Part shown: piece after piece, positions 6,532 through 15,225 of the stretch | Layout of the letters: each line of letters begins with the position of its first letter | How positions within the stretch are numbered: position 1 is the first letter of the stretch | Origin: an uncultured Prevotellaceae bacterium | GTDB lineage: Bacteria; Bacteroidota; Bacteroidia; Bacteroidales; Bacteroidaceae | Direction: 5' to 3' | NCBI GenBank assembly: GCA_945831805.1 | Contig: CAMADY010000020.1 | Coordinates: 1 to 33,766 of the forward strand | Length of the DNA stretch: 33,766 nucleotides | The notes under the pieces: model-generated | The model's database searches: none | Seen by the model: the letters and a program-made list of their open reading frames with translations, nothing else | What the model was told of the DNA's origin: nothing | Translations under genes and position numbers: made by a program

Positions 6532-8709
6532 ATGATGAACCAAGAACAGACAATGAGCAACAAGGAAGCACTGGAGCGCTTCTGCAAGAATCTGGTGGCT
6601 GACGCAAAGGCCGGAAAGCTCGATCCGGTGATCGGCCGTGACGATGAGATACGCCGTGTCTTGCAGATTCTTTCACGACGTACGAAGAACAACCCTATCC
6701 TTATCGGTGAGCCAGGTACGGGTAAGACGGCTATTGCCGAGGGACTCGCACAGCGTATCGTTCGCGGTGATGTACCTGAAAATCTGAAGGATAAGGAGAT
6801 TTACACCCTCGACATGGGCGCCCTCGTTGCCGGTGCGAAATACAAAGGCGAATTTGAGGAGCGACTGAAGGGCGTCATCAATGGCGTTACGGAGTCGCAG
6901 GGCAAGTTCATACTCTTCATCGACGAGATTCACACCCTCGTGGGAGCCGGCGGCGGTGAGGGTGCCATGGATGCCGCAAACATCCTGAAACCGGCACTCG
7001 CAAGAGGCGAACTGCGCGCCATCGGTGCCACTACTCTCAACGAGTATCAGAAGTATTTCGAGAAGGACAAGGCCTTGGAGCGCCGCTTCCAGATCGTGAT
7101 GGTCGATGAACCTGACGAGATATCCGCCATCTCCATTCTGCGAGGTCTGAAGGAACGCTACGAGAACCACCACCGCGTTCGTATTCAGGACGATGCGTGC
7201 ATCGCTGCCGTAACACTCTCAACGCGCTATATCTCAGACCGTTTCCTGCCAGATAAGGCGATAGACCTGATGGACGAAGCAGCTGCAAAACTGCGTATGG
7301 AGCGCGACTCCGTACCTGAAGAGCTCGACGAGCTGGAGAGACACCTCAAGCAGCTGGAGATAGAACGTGAGGCAATAAGGAGGGAAAGTCCGACAGACAC
7401 ATCCAAAGCCTCCACCACCCCATCACAAGGAGTGGAGAATGACTCTGCAAAAAGAAAGCTGGCGGAACTGAACAAAACCATCTCCGTGCTTCAGGATGAG
7501 GTACTTAGGATGCGCTCCGAGTGGGTGAAGCAGAAGAATCTCGTCAACAAGATCCAGCAGGACAAGCAGCAGTTGGAGCAGCTTCGCTTCGAAGCCGACA
7601 AGGCAGAGCGTGAGGGCGACTACGGAAAGGTTGCGGAGATACGCTACTCCAGCATCCCAAAACTCGAAAAGGAGATAGAGGAGCTGTCGCATACCAACGC
7701 ATCCGGCAACGACACGAACGGCAAGGGACTCCTTGTGCGTGAGGAAGTTACCGCCGACGACATAGCGGAAGTCGTTTCAAGATGGACGGGAATCCCCGTA
7801 ACCCGCATGATGCAGAGCGAGAGAGAGAAGCTGCTGCACCTTGAGGAGGAGCTGCACAAGCGCGTCATAGGTCAGGAGAAAGCCATCGAAGCCGTCAGTG
7901 ATGCCGTGCGCCGTTCGCGTGCCGGACTGCAGGATCCGAAGCGTCCTATCGCATCGTTCATCTTCCTCGGCACCACGGGTGTGGGCAAGACGGAACTGGC
8001 GAAGGCTCTCGCGGACTATCTCTTTAACGATGAGCAGCTTATAACACGTATCGACATGAGCGAATATCAGGAGAAGTTCAGCGTGACACGTCTCGTAGGA
8101 GCGCCTCCGGGATACATCGGTTACGAGGAGGGCGGCCAGCTTACCGAGGCAGTTCGCCGCAAGCCATACAGCGTAGTGCTCTTCGATGAGATCGAGAAGG
8201 CGCACCCTGATGTCTTCAACATACTGCTGCAGGTTCTCGACGACGGTCGCCTGACGGACTCAAAAGGCAGGGTTGTGAACTTCAAGAACACCATAATCAT
8301 CATGACGAGCAACCTCACCAGCGACCAGCTCTATGGCAAGCAGCCTATCGTCGATGGCAACGGCATGGTGAAACCGCCTATCCGCAGGGAGTTCCTCAAC
8401 CGTATCGACGAAGTGATAAACTTTACGCAACTCACTGAAAACGAGATTGCTTCCATCGTACGTCTGCAGATGGACAAGGTAGCAAGGATGCTCTCACAGC
8501 AGGGATTCACGCTGACCTATACCGACGAGGCTGTTGCCACGCTCGCAGAAGCCGGCTACGACCCTGACTTCGGTGCGCGTCCTGTGAAGCGAGTGATACA
8601 GCGCGACGTACTTAACGCCCTCAGCAAGCAGCTCCTCGCCGGCACCGTCAGCAAGGATAAGCCGATTATCGTAAGCAGCAAGGATGGCGTCGTGACGTTT
8701 AAGAACTAA
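6532..8709 (+). CDS. clpB: ClpB-type AAA+ disaggregase lacking the N-terminal domain
   Basis: A 725-residue two-ring AAA+ protein. NBD1 has Walker A GEPGTGKT (59-66), Walker B FILFIDE (126-132), pore loop GAKYKGEFE (101-109) and the arginine-finger stretch ALERRF (181-186). A coiled-coil middle domain (about 262-390), typical of ClpB rather than ClpA or ClpC, contains a Ser/Thr/Pro-rich linker near 287-300. NBD2 has Walker A GTTGVGKT (480-487), Walker B VVLFDE (548-553) and pore loop GYIGYEEGG (527-535). No IGF/IGL ClpP-binding loop was seen. The family is usually about 860 residues; the ~145-residue Clp_N domain is absent, and an in-frame TAA at 6508-6510 excludes an upstream extension. AAAAAGGAG lies about 10 nt before the start. 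It refolds aggregated proteins with DnaK. Confidence 0.93.
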   Translation: MMNQEQTMSNKEALERFCKNLVADAKAGKLDPVIGRDDEIRRVLQILSRRTKNNPILIGEPGTGKTAIAEGLAQRIVRGDVPENLKDKEIYTLDMGALVAGAKYKGEFEERLKGVINGVTESQGKFILFIDEIHTLVGAGGGEGAMDAANILKPALARGELRAIGATTLNEYQKYFEKDKALERRFQIVMVDEPDEISAISILRGLKERYENHHRVRIQDDACIAAVTLSTRYISDRFLPDKAIDLMDEAAAKLRMERDSVPEELDELERHLKQLEIEREAIRRESPTDTSKASTTPSQGVENDSAKRKLAELNKTISVLQDEVLRMRSEWVKQKNLVNKIQQDKQQLEQLRFEADKAEREGDYGKVAEIRYSSIPKLEKEIEELSHTNASGNDTNGKGLLVREEVTADDIAEVVSRWTGIPVTRMMQSEREKLLHLEEELHKRVIGQEKAIEAVSDAVRRSRAGLQDPKRPIASFIFLGTTGVGKTELAKALADYLFNDEQLITRIDMSEYQEKFSVTRLVGAPPGYIGYEEGGQLTEAVRRKPYSVVLFDEIEKAHPDVFNILLQVLDDGRLTDSKGRVVNFKNTIIIMTSNLTSDQLYGKQPIVDGNGMVKPPIRREFLNRIDEVINFTQLTENEIASIVRLQMDKVARMLSQQGFTLTYTDEAVATLAEAGYDPDFGARPVKRVIQRDVLNALSKQLLAGTVSKDKPIIVSSKDGVVTFKN

Positions 8710-8764
8710 TCCAGGATATCGTGCTTCCCAATGCCTGGAATCAGATAATTCGTGAACTTTACTT

Positions 8765-8802
8765 GTCCTCTATCGTTTTCTCCCCAGAAAGCGGTAGAGG
8801 AC
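8765..8802. terminator. Hairpin between convergent clpB and vanZ-like genes
   Basis: A 17-bp stem (8765-8781 with 8786-8802) closes on a CCCC loop; all pairs are Watson-Crick except two G-U type. It overlaps the last codons and the stop of the VanZ-like gene and sits 56 bp after the clpB stop. No T-tract follows on either strand, so it may act as a bidirectional barrier or a 3'-end stabiliser rather than a classic intrinsic terminator. Confidence 0.6.
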
Positions 8803-9147
8803 AACTGATATTCCGACACCGATGAAGACGCCGAGGGTGTTGCACAAGAAGTCGAAGACGTCTCCCGAACGGCATGTGGTGAGGTATTTCTGCGCCAGTT
8901 CTATCAACCCGCCCATGACGATCGGACAGACAGTGAACGAGAGAGGTGGATAGCGGAGGGCATCATCCTTGCGGTGGCGGTACATAAATTCGCACCATGC
9001 GGTGGTGGTCAGCGTGGCATACATCACGAAATGCGTCCATTTGTCGATGAAACTGACGTCGTCGAGCGGTGTCTCAGGCACGGGAATGAGGCACACCGTC
9101 CAGATAGCAATGACGAGAAGAGTGGTCAGAGGGTATTTTATCTTCAT
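8770..9147 (-). CDS. VanZ-like small membrane protein
   Basis: Read from the ATG at 9147 this is a 125-residue protein with four likely membrane segments and VanZ-family landmarks: PETPLDD, then DKWTHFVMYATL (about 35-46), then GGLIELAQKYL and GDVFDFLCNTLGV in the second half, ending in basic RFLGRKR. A longer frame to 9228 adds 27 residues of unlike composition, so the internal start is preferred. VanZ lends teicoplanin resistance in enterococci, but most homologues have unknown roles. It converges on clpB, and its 3' end lies in a strong hairpin. Confidence 0.8.
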   Translation of the reverse strand: MKIKYPLTTLLVIAIWTVCLIPVPETPLDDVSFIDKWTHFVMYATLTTTAWCEFMYRHRKDDALRYPPLSFTVCPIVMGGLIELAQKYLTTCRSGDVFDFLCNTLGVFIGVGISVVLYRFLGRKR

Positions 9148-9215
9148 GAAAAACCGTTTTGCATTGTTTGTTTTGGTAAAATAACGTCCGAAAAACATCT
9201 TTATTGTTGTTTTTC

Positions 9216-9246
9216 TTTGCCGTGTCAAAAAAAAACACTAATTTTG
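9216..9246 (+). promoter_or_regulatory. Bacteroidetes-type promoter for the GT4 gene
   Basis: TTTG at 9216-9219, a 19-bp spacer and TAATTTTG at 9239-9246 match the Bacteroidetes housekeeping promoter fully. Transcription would begin near 9253, leaving a leader of about 75 nt before the GTG start at 9329. Confidence 0.75.
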
Positions 9247-9300
9247 CAAGCAATAAACAAGTGCCGGACAATCAACCGAGGGGTTCCTTGGTAGAAAAAG

Positions 9301-9319
9301 TTCCGAGCAATCCTCGGAA
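9301..9319 (+). promoter_or_regulatory. Stem-loop in the leader of the GT4 gene
   Basis: TTCCGAG at 9301-9307 pairs perfectly with CTCGGAA at 9313-9319 across a 5-nt loop. The stem ends 9 nt before the GTG start. A second imperfect stem (CCGAGG with CCTTGG, at about 9277-9292) lies just upstream. Together they could limit ribosome access. Confidence 0.4.
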
Positions 9320-9328
9320 GAACAGAGC

Positions 9329-10429
9329 GTGAAGATATTACTGCTTAGTACATACGAGAAGACGGGTGGTGCGGCCATTGCTGCCCAGCGTCTGCTGAAA
9401 GCCCTCAATGCCAATGGTGTTGAGGCGACGATGCTGTGCCGCAGGAACCTGTCGTGGTGGCGTGGCAAGCCGCAGTCGTGGAGCAGTATATGGGAGAGGG
9501 CCGTAGTGTTCTGCAACACCCTGTCGAGGAAGCGTTTATGGTCGGTTGACATTGCAAACTGCGGACAAGACGTAACGAAGACGAGGGAGTTTCGCGAGGC
9601 AGACGTGATACACCTGCACTGGGTCAGTCAGGGGTTCCTGTCGCTCCGCACCATAGAGAAGATAGTAAGGAGCGGCAAGCGCGTGGTTTGGACGATGCAC
9701 GACGAGTGGGCACTCGACACTATCTACCACTACACCTACGGGACAGAGGATCAGCAGTGCCGCATGGCGCGCAGGGTCTTCGAGCAGAAACACGCCATCT
9801 ATAGCCTTGGGCGCATCACCTTCGTGACGTGCAGCAAATGGCTGAGGGACATCTCACGAAGGAAACCCCTCGCAGAGGGTCAGGAGGTCGTGGCAATACC
9901 TAACTGCATCGATGCCAACCTGTTCCGCCCCACCCCACACGAAAGGCGCAAGCGCATACTCTTCGTGGCGCAGAACGTCAACGACGTGCGCAAGGGCATG
10001 CGCTACCTGGAGCAGGTGGAGCGTATGTTCAAGGAACAGGAAGGGGGTGCGAAGTACGAGTTCATTGCCCTTGGGCGCGACATTCCCTACATCAGCGACG
10101 TACGTAAGATGGCGGAGCTGTATGCCTCGATGGACCTTTTCGTGACGCCTTCGCTGCAGGACAACCTCCCGAACACCATCATGGAGGCCATGGCATGCGG
10201 CATACCGTGCGTCGGTTTCAACGTCGGCGGCATTCCGGAGATGATAGACCACAAGGTCAACGGATACGTGGCAAGGTACGAGGACGCGGAAGACCTGGCG
10301 CAAGGCATACGCTATGCACTTGACGAGGAGAACCACGGCAGGCTCGCCGAGGCAGCACGCGAAAAGGTGCTGCGATGCTATAGCGAAGAAGCTGTGGCAC
10401 AACAATATATTGACTGTTACAAATCATAA
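9329..10429 (+). CDS. Family 4 (GT-B) glycosyltransferase
   Basis: A 366-residue GT-B enzyme. The N-terminal acceptor domain opens KILLLSTYEKTGGAAIAA and contains DVIHLHWVSQGFLS and WTMHDEWAL. The C-terminal nucleotide-sugar domain has RKGMRYLEQ, then VTPSLQDNLPNTIMEAMACG with the E(x7)E region near 275-295, then GGIPEMI. Close relatives in Bacteroidetes are about 400 residues and carry a Cys-rich loop (CHYS...CG.CP) after the HDEW motif. Here that part is shortened to IYHYTYG and the cysteine pairs are gone. Start is GTG because KILLLS is the normal beginning and no ATG fits. The membrane-protein gene follows after 39 bp. Donor and acceptor are unknown; a polysaccharide or glycolipid role is likely. 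Confidence 0.87.
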   Translation: MKILLLSTYEKTGGAAIAAQRLLKALNANGVEATMLCRRNLSWWRGKPQSWSSIWERAVVFCNTLSRKRLWSVDIANCGQDVTKTREFREADVIHLHWVSQGFLSLRTIEKIVRSGKRVVWTMHDEWALDTIYHYTYGTEDQQCRMARRVFEQKHAIYSLGRITFVTCSKWLRDISRRKPLAEGQEVVAIPNCIDANLFRPTPHERRKRILFVAQNVNDVRKGMRYLEQVERMFKEQEGGAKYEFIALGRDIPYISDVRKMAELYASMDLFVTPSLQDNLPNTIMEAMACGIPCVGFNVGGIPEMIDHKVNGYVARYEDAEDLAQGIRYALDEENHGRLAEAAREKVLRCYSEEAVAQQYIDCYKS

Positions 10430-10468
10430 AACAATCATAAAGAAAAAGCAATTCCGGATATTTAAGAT

Positions 10469-11926
10469 ATGAAGATCATAGAGTTCGTGAAACAGACAAT
10501 CCGTCTGTTCGAGATACGCCGCGAGGAACGCAAGGCAGCTATTATTTCTGCCCTTGTGTTCATCGTTCTCAACGCCCTGAACGTAGTGCGCTATTTCGAT
10601 GCGCTGACGTCGGTTAGCAAAGACACGTGGAACACCTTTATCAAGGGATGGCATGTGTCCGGATTCGACCCTATAACCTACTCCGTTATCACGAAATGGT
10701 CGTGCGGATACAACATCTACCGCCACCCGCTACTGGCGTATTTCGTTTGGCCGTTCACGAAGGTTAACGAACTGCTGACGAGCCTCTTCGGCATGAACTT
10801 CGCAATCATCATCACGGCATTGCTCCTCGTCTTCTTCGCTACGTACTCGTACCTCTTCCTTTCACGAATCTTCTGGGAGATAATCGGCACGAGCCGAAGG
10901 GAGGCGTATGTTCTCTCGGCACTCAACTTCTCGTTTGCCTTCGTACTGCTTTCAACACTCGTGCCCGACCATTTCTGTCCTTCCATGTTCTGCCTCATAC
11001 TGACATTGTACCTCTGTGGCAGAAAGCTGCAGCGAGGCAGGGCGCTGAACTGGTGGCAGACGGTGCTGATGTTCTTCTTCACCGCCGGCATATCGCTCAA
11101 CAACGGCCTCAAGATATTCCTCATGGCATTCGTTACGCGTCGCAAGCGATTCTTCCGACCAGGCTACCTTATCGTTGCGGTGCTGCTCCCGTCGGCACTG
11201 ATGTGGGGTGCTGCACGCCTGGGCTACGCACAGTTCGTATGGCCAAAGGAGGTGGCACGCAAGGAGAGGGCCGACAAGCTCCGCAAGAAGCAGCTGGAGC
11301 GCCTGCAGATGCAGGCCGTCCAGAAGATAGAGACCAACGACACGGCACTCATAGCGAAGGCGAAGGACAGCGTGAAGACCGCCCTTGCCGAGAAGCGCGA
11401 GAAGCGTCGCAAGATGAGTGCGGCATACAAGCATACCGGCAAGCCGATAGCGCAGGGCGAGTTTATCAGATGGACCGACATCACAACGTCGCGATGGGAC
11501 GTTGCGGTGGAGTGCCTGTTCGGCGAGGGCGTGATGCTGCACGAGGACTACCTGCTCGGCGACGTGCTGGTAAACCGTCCCGTCATCGTGAAGTACCACA
11601 ACTGGTTCAACTACGTCATGGAGGCATTCCTCGTGGCGTCGTTCCTTCTTGGAATATGGTTCGGCAGGCGGTCACTGTTCTGCTGGACGGCATTGTCGTT
11701 CTTCCTGATGGACATGCTGCTGCACATGGGATTGGGCTTCGGCATCAACGAGATATTCATCATGTCGCCACACTATCTCTTCGTACTGCCGGTGGCCATC
11801 GGATTCCTGCTCAAGGCACTGCCGCAACCGCGCAGAAGGCTGCTGACGATGGCGATAGCGGCAACGACGGCGTACTTCACTATATGGAACGTCACGCTGC
11901 TCGTGGAGTACCTCTTCGTGCTGTAG
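10469..11926 (+). CDS. Polytopic membrane protein (possibly DUF6080 family)
   Basis: A 485-residue protein with about nine or ten hydrophobic segments, including VFIVLNALNVVRYF near 30, MNFAIIITALLLVFFATYSYLFL near 110-130 (read in parts), and a cluster near 390-480. Between the first and last membrane blocks lies a strongly charged Lys/Arg/Glu-rich helical stretch (about 263-325), unusual for this kind of protein. The overall layout resembles GT-C-type lipid-linked sugar transferases or the Bacteroidetes DUF6080 group, but the DUF label is from memory and no catalytic motif was identified. It follows the GT4 gene by 39 bp on the same strand and is probably co-transcribed, which suggests a joint role in making or handling a lipid-linked glycan. 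Confidence 0.65.
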   Translation: MKIIEFVKQTIRLFEIRREERKAAIISALVFIVLNALNVVRYFDALTSVSKDTWNTFIKGWHVSGFDPITYSVITKWSCGYNIYRHPLLAYFVWPFTKVNELLTSLFGMNFAIIITALLLVFFATYSYLFLSRIFWEIIGTSRREAYVLSALNFSFAFVLLSTLVPDHFCPSMFCLILTLYLCGRKLQRGRALNWWQTVLMFFFTAGISLNNGLKIFLMAFVTRRKRFFRPGYLIVAVLLPSALMWGAARLGYAQFVWPKEVARKERADKLRKKQLERLQMQAVQKIETNDTALIAKAKDSVKTALAEKREKRRKMSAAYKHTGKPIAQGEFIRWTDITTSRWDVAVECLFGEGVMLHEDYLLGDVLVNRPVIVKYHNWFNYVMEAFLVASFLLGIWFGRRSLFCWTALSFFLMDMLLHMGLGFGINEIFIMSPHYLFVLPVAIGFLLKALPQPRRRLLTMAIAATTAYFTIWNVTLLVEYLFVL

Positions 11927-11964
11927 TCTTGCGGCTCACAGAGTGACTTTCAGTAACACGGCAG

Positions 11965-11981
11965 TAAATGTAATACATTTA
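11965..11981. promoter_or_regulatory. 17-bp perfect dyad upstream of the lipoprotein gene
   Basis: TAAATGTA and TACATTTA flank a single central A, a perfect inverted repeat. It lies 38 bp after the membrane-protein stop and about 120 bp before the predicted lipoprotein promoter start site. The one-base centre favours a protein-binding site over an RNA hairpin. Confidence 0.35.
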
Positions 11982-12060
11982 AAAATCGGAGCCTTATTTG
12001 CAAAGATACCTTAAAAAGTAGGAATTTATTTCATAAAATCTATAAATAAGGTGCAAAAAG

Positions 12061-12092
12061 TTTCCATATTCGAGAAAATATGTGTACTTTTG
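12061..12092 (+). promoter_or_regulatory. Bacteroidetes-type promoter for the Asp-box lipoprotein gene
   Basis: TACTTTTG at 12085-12092 matches the -7 consensus; TTTC at 12061-12064 sits 20 bp upstream as a near -33 element. The predicted start near 12100 lies upstream of the ATG at 12143, which is why the earlier in-frame ATG at 12080 is rejected. Confidence 0.65.
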
Positions 12093-12142
12093 CAGAGAAT
12101 TTGCGAAAAAAAGTACATTACAAAACAGAAAATAAAGTTTTC

Positions 12143-13591
12143 ATGTCAAAGATTACAAGATATTTGATGTCATTCAAGACGCTTACGATTGCGGCCCTTG
12201 CAGCCTTCGTATGCGGTTTTTCTTCATGTTCCACCGACGACGACACGTCGGCACTTAACTCTGATATTGCGGAAATCGTTGGCATGACGCTCGGCACTGT
12301 CACCTGCAACCCTGCCAATGCTTCGTCATATACATATTCCGCAAGCGGTTACAAGATGACGATCAATGCCGACAACTCTCTCATCTATAATGCTGACTCG
12401 CTGGTAATGGGTACCGACCTCAAGTCCGTTCCCGTCACCCTCACAACCACGAACTACGGTTCCGTGAAGGTTCAGGGCATCAACGGCGAGGAATCTTACT
12501 TTATTGAAACCGGCACCATCGTTGACTTCACTCAGCCACGCGTCTTCACCGTAACGTCAAGCAGCGGCAAGGTAAGCTGCGACTACACCGTAAAGGTAGT
12601 GGCACACCAGCAGAGCGGCACGCAGTATCGTTGGACCTGCATGTCAGACGAGGCTATCACCGTGCCGCTGCAGGATGCTAAGGCATTCTTTGTTGGCAAC
12701 AGGCTCGTGGCAATGCAGAGCGAGATGTCTGCAGGAACGGTGACGGGAAGGCTCGTGAAGTATTCCGAGGATTTCGGAAAGACATGGAAGACGCTCTCGG
12801 GCGTTGCCGTGGATGCGTCAACACAGATTGGAGAGATGGACGGCAAGCTGTATGTGGCTACTGCCGGACAGCTGTACCACACGTCGGACTTCGCGTCATG
12901 GTCTGCACCGGCTGCACTTGATGCCACCATCGTAAAGGAGTTCCTCGGAGGTGTGAATGGCACGCTGTATGCGGTGAACATCAACGACGAGATTATCATT
13001 TCTCCAGAACTCAACAACGGTACCTACACATGGAAGACCGATCAGTATGAGGCTGCTTTCTACAAGGAAGTGGGCGGAACAAAGGTTCTTCAGAAGACCG
13101 ACGTATTCCCTTATAAGGACTACAACTTCATCGTAACCCCCACACGCGCCAACTCGGAGGTGAAGCAGGCGTTCATCATTGCCAACAAGCAGTCGGACAA
13201 GGTTGTCAACGAAGACCCGAAGAGAAATCAGAACTTCGTCACCGCTGTGGTATGGAGCAAACTGATAGACCCTACGGAGGCACAGCCATGGGGATATGTT
13301 GACATAGCATGGAACAACCATTATTACTACCTTCCTAAGGTTAACGGTCTGAAGGCTATCATGCACAACAACGTGCTTATTGCCAAGGGCGAGGGTGTCA
13401 GCAAGCTCTACAGCTCTGTTGATCAGGGTGCGACATGGAAGAGTGCGCAGCTGACTTATCCGGAGGGACTCTCAGCAAACATCGTGGCTTTGGCGTCGAA
13501 GGACAAGATGCTGTACCTCATAGGCTACAACACTACCACGATGAAGCGTCAGGTATGGCGCGGATATCTTGAGAAGGACATGTGGAAGTAG
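12143..13591 (+). CDS. Lipoprotein with Asp-box beta-propeller-like repeats (DUF6242-like)
   Basis: A 482-residue protein with a lipoprotein signal ending GFSSC, Cys29 as the lipidated residue. After it comes a beta-rich region (about 35-150). The rest looks like a sialidase-type propeller: Asp-boxes SEDFGKTW and SVDQGATW fit SxDxGxTW, and repeated VAT..GQLYHTSDF- and LYAVN-like strands are present. No sialidase Arg triad or FRIP motif was seen, so catalysis is not claimed. The Bacteroidetes DUF6242 family has this shape, but that name is from memory. It is expected in the outer membrane, and it comes just before the DUF6089 - uppS - bamA - ompH series, suggesting a role in envelope biogenesis or quality control. 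Confidence 0.7.
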   Translation: MSKITRYLMSFKTLTIAALAAFVCGFSSCSTDDDTSALNSDIAEIVGMTLGTVTCNPANASSYTYSASGYKMTINADNSLIYNADSLVMGTDLKSVPVTLTTTNYGSVKVQGINGEESYFIETGTIVDFTQPRVFTVTSSSGKVSCDYTVKVVAHQQSGTQYRWTCMSDEAITVPLQDAKAFFVGNRLVAMQSEMSAGTVTGRLVKYSEDFGKTWKTLSGVAVDASTQIGEMDGKLYVATAGQLYHTSDFASWSAPAALDATIVKEFLGGVNGTLYAVNINDEIIISPELNNGTYTWKTDQYEAAFYKEVGGTKVLQKTDVFPYKDYNFIVTPTRANSEVKQAFIIANKQSDKVVNEDPKRNQNFVTAVVWSKLIDPTEAQPWGYVDIAWNNHYYYLPKVNGLKAIMHNNVLIAKGEGVSKLYSSVDQGATWKSAQLTYPEGLSANIVALASKDKMLYLIGYNTTTMKRQVWRGYLEKDMWK

Positions 13592-13664
13592 GCGTAACCG
13601 GGCACTACCGGAAGTTTAAACCTATCGAAAATCAGCAAAAAAAGAATTAACTTTATACGCACGC

Positions 13665-14402
13665 GTGTACGCATATAATATAAATAAGGTGTTGATGACT
13701 CTCGTCATGTTGCTGGCAAGCACTGTAATGGTGCATGCACAGGATGACGTGGAGTACCGTATGGAGATAGGTGCCGGCGTGGGTGCCACTGCCTACGAGG
13801 GCGACTTCAACGGTAGCATTCTAAAGAACATGCAGCCTACGGGGGCGGTAGTATATCGCGCCATCCTCAATCCCTACATGGCGATTAGGGCAACAGGTAT
13901 GTACACGCAGTTGAAAGGTGATGCGGCAAATGCAGGCACCGTCTTCCCGGCAGAGGCCCTGAAGAACTATTCCTTCAAGAACTCCGTGATAGACCTGTCG
14001 CTTACATACGAATATAACTTCCTGCCGTATGGCACGGGCAGGGACTACCGTGGTGCAAAGCGCGTGACGCCTTTCATATCACTTGGCATTGGTATGACCT
14101 ACGCGAACTGCAAGGACGGAACATGGGACTACTCCTCGCAGAGCGTGCATAGTGGAACGAAGAGTGTTATTACGGCCAGCGTACCGATTGGTCTCGGAGT
14201 AAAGTACAAGGTAGCGCCAAGACTTAACCTGTCGCTTGACTGGCAGATGCACTTCTCGTTATCCGACCACCTCGATGGAGTGAAAGACCCATACGGCATA
14301 GCAAGCTCGGGAATATTCAAGAATACCGACTGCTTCTCTACGCTGATGTTGTCGCTGACATACAGTTTCTCGCCAAAGTGCAGAACGTGTCATAAGCTTT
14401 AA
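13665..14402 (+). CDS. Outer-membrane beta-barrel-like protein (DUF6089-like)
   Basis: A 245-residue exported protein with a signal peptide ending MVHAQ. The mature part starts EYRMEIGAGVGATAYEGDFNGS and shows alternating strands: YEYNFLPYGTGRDYRG near 110-125, TPFISLGIGMTYA, PIGLGVKYKVAPRLNLSLDWQMHF and a final LSLTYSF. This is the pattern of the small Bacteroidetes DUF6089 barrels (related in shape to OmpA/PorT-type proteins) that are regularly encoded just before uppS and bamA. The start given is GTG; an ATG at 13695 would give a shorter but still usable signal. Function is unknown; the context points to outer-membrane assembly. Confidence 0.75.
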   Translation: MYAYNINKVLMTLVMLLASTVMVHAQDDVEYRMEIGAGVGATAYEGDFNGSILKNMQPTGAVVYRAILNPYMAIRATGMYTQLKGDAANAGTVFPAEALKNYSFKNSVIDLSLTYEYNFLPYGTGRDYRGAKRVTPFISLGIGMTYANCKDGTWDYSSQSVHSGTKSVITASVPIGLGVKYKVAPRLNLSLDWQMHFSLSDHLDGVKDPYGIASSGIFKNTDCFSTLMLSLTYSFSPKCRTCHKL

Positions 14403-14478
14403 CTCCAGACTTTCGTATTGCCGAGATATTGATAACTACAGAAATAGTAAACCGAAAATTCGTAAATAGTAAATATAA

Positions 14479-15225
14479 ATGGTTGATCCAAACAGAATAC
14501 CGCAGCATATCGCCATCATCATGGACGGTAATGGCAGATGGGCACAGGAGCGTGGCAAGGTACGTAGCTACGGACACTCTGCTGGTGCTGAGACACTGAA
14601 GGAGGTTACGGCAGACTGCGTACGCCTCGGCGTGAAGTACCTTACACTCTATGCCTTCTCTACAGAGAACTGGAATCGTCCGGACGATGAGGTGACAGCA
14701 CTCATGGAACTCGTCATCACTTCCCTTAAGACAGATATCTTCGATAAGAACCAGGTGCGCTTCCGCGTTATCGGTGACAGAAGCCGTCTGCCAGAGAAGG
14801 TGCAGGAGAGTCTTCGCAAGATGGAGGAGCAGACAGCGTCATATACCCGCATGACGACAATCATCGCGCTCAGCTACTCTTCACGATGGGAGCTCTCTGA
14901 TGCTGCAAGACAGATAGCGCTGGAGGTTAAGGAAGGCAAGTTGAAGGCAGAGGATATCTGCGAGCAGACTATCACCGACCACCTGCAGACAAGCTTCATG
15001 CCTGACCCAGACCTGCTGATACGTACCGGCGGCGAGCAGCGCATTTCAAACTACCTGCTGTGGCAGATTGCCTATTCGGAGCTTTACTTCACTCCTGTAT
15101 ATTGGCCGGACTTTAACAACGAGCACCTGCTGGCGGCCGTTGAGAGCTACCAGTCTAAACAGCGCCGCTACGGAAAGACGGAGGCGCAGATTGAGGCAGA
15201 GGAAGCTGCTGCTTCTAAGGGTTAA
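14479..15225 (+). CDS. uppS: Isoprenyl (undecaprenyl) diphosphate synthase
   Basis: A 248-residue cis-prenyltransferase. Motifs: [13 protein letters not shown] with catalytic Asp16, [33 protein letters not shown] in place of the usual NYGGR, and [18 protein letters not shown] for pyrophosphate binding near the C-terminus. It condenses isopentenyl units to the C55 lipid carrier used for peptidoglycan, O-antigen and capsule, in the cytoplasm next to the membrane. The last codons read SKG-stop and lie at the edge of a GTTAANG heptamer array, so the array runs into the coding end. It precedes bamA by 136 bp. Confidence 0.96.
   Translation: MVDPNRIPQHIAIIMDGNGRWAQERGKVRSYGHSAGAETLKEVTADCVRLGVKYLTLYAFSTENWNRPDDEVTALMELVITSLKTDIFDKNQVRFRVIGDRSRLPEKVQESLRKMEEQTASYTRMTTIIALSYSSRWELSDAARQIALEVKEGKLKAEDICEQTITDHLQTSFMPDPDLLIRTGGEQRISNYLLWQIAYSELYFTPVYWPDFNNEHLLAAVESYQSKQRRYGKTEAQIEAEEAAASKG

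Noticed and set aside
9148..9228. Longer start for the VanZ-like protein
   Set aside because: The added 27 residues are basic and unlike VanZ N-termini; the ATG at 9147 gives the normal family length.
12001..12008. TATCTTTG on the minus strand before the Asp-box lipoprotein
   Set aside because: It would transcribe antisense into the membrane-protein gene and has no TTTG at the proper spacing; kept out of the features.
11992..12051. CCTTATTT ... AAATAAGG inverted repeat
   Set aside because: Arms are only 8 bp of AT-rich sequence with a 44-nt loop; expected by chance.
12080..12142. Longer start for the Asp-box lipoprotein
   Set aside because: The ATG at 12080 overlaps the -7 element of the promoter and would destroy the lipoprotein signal.
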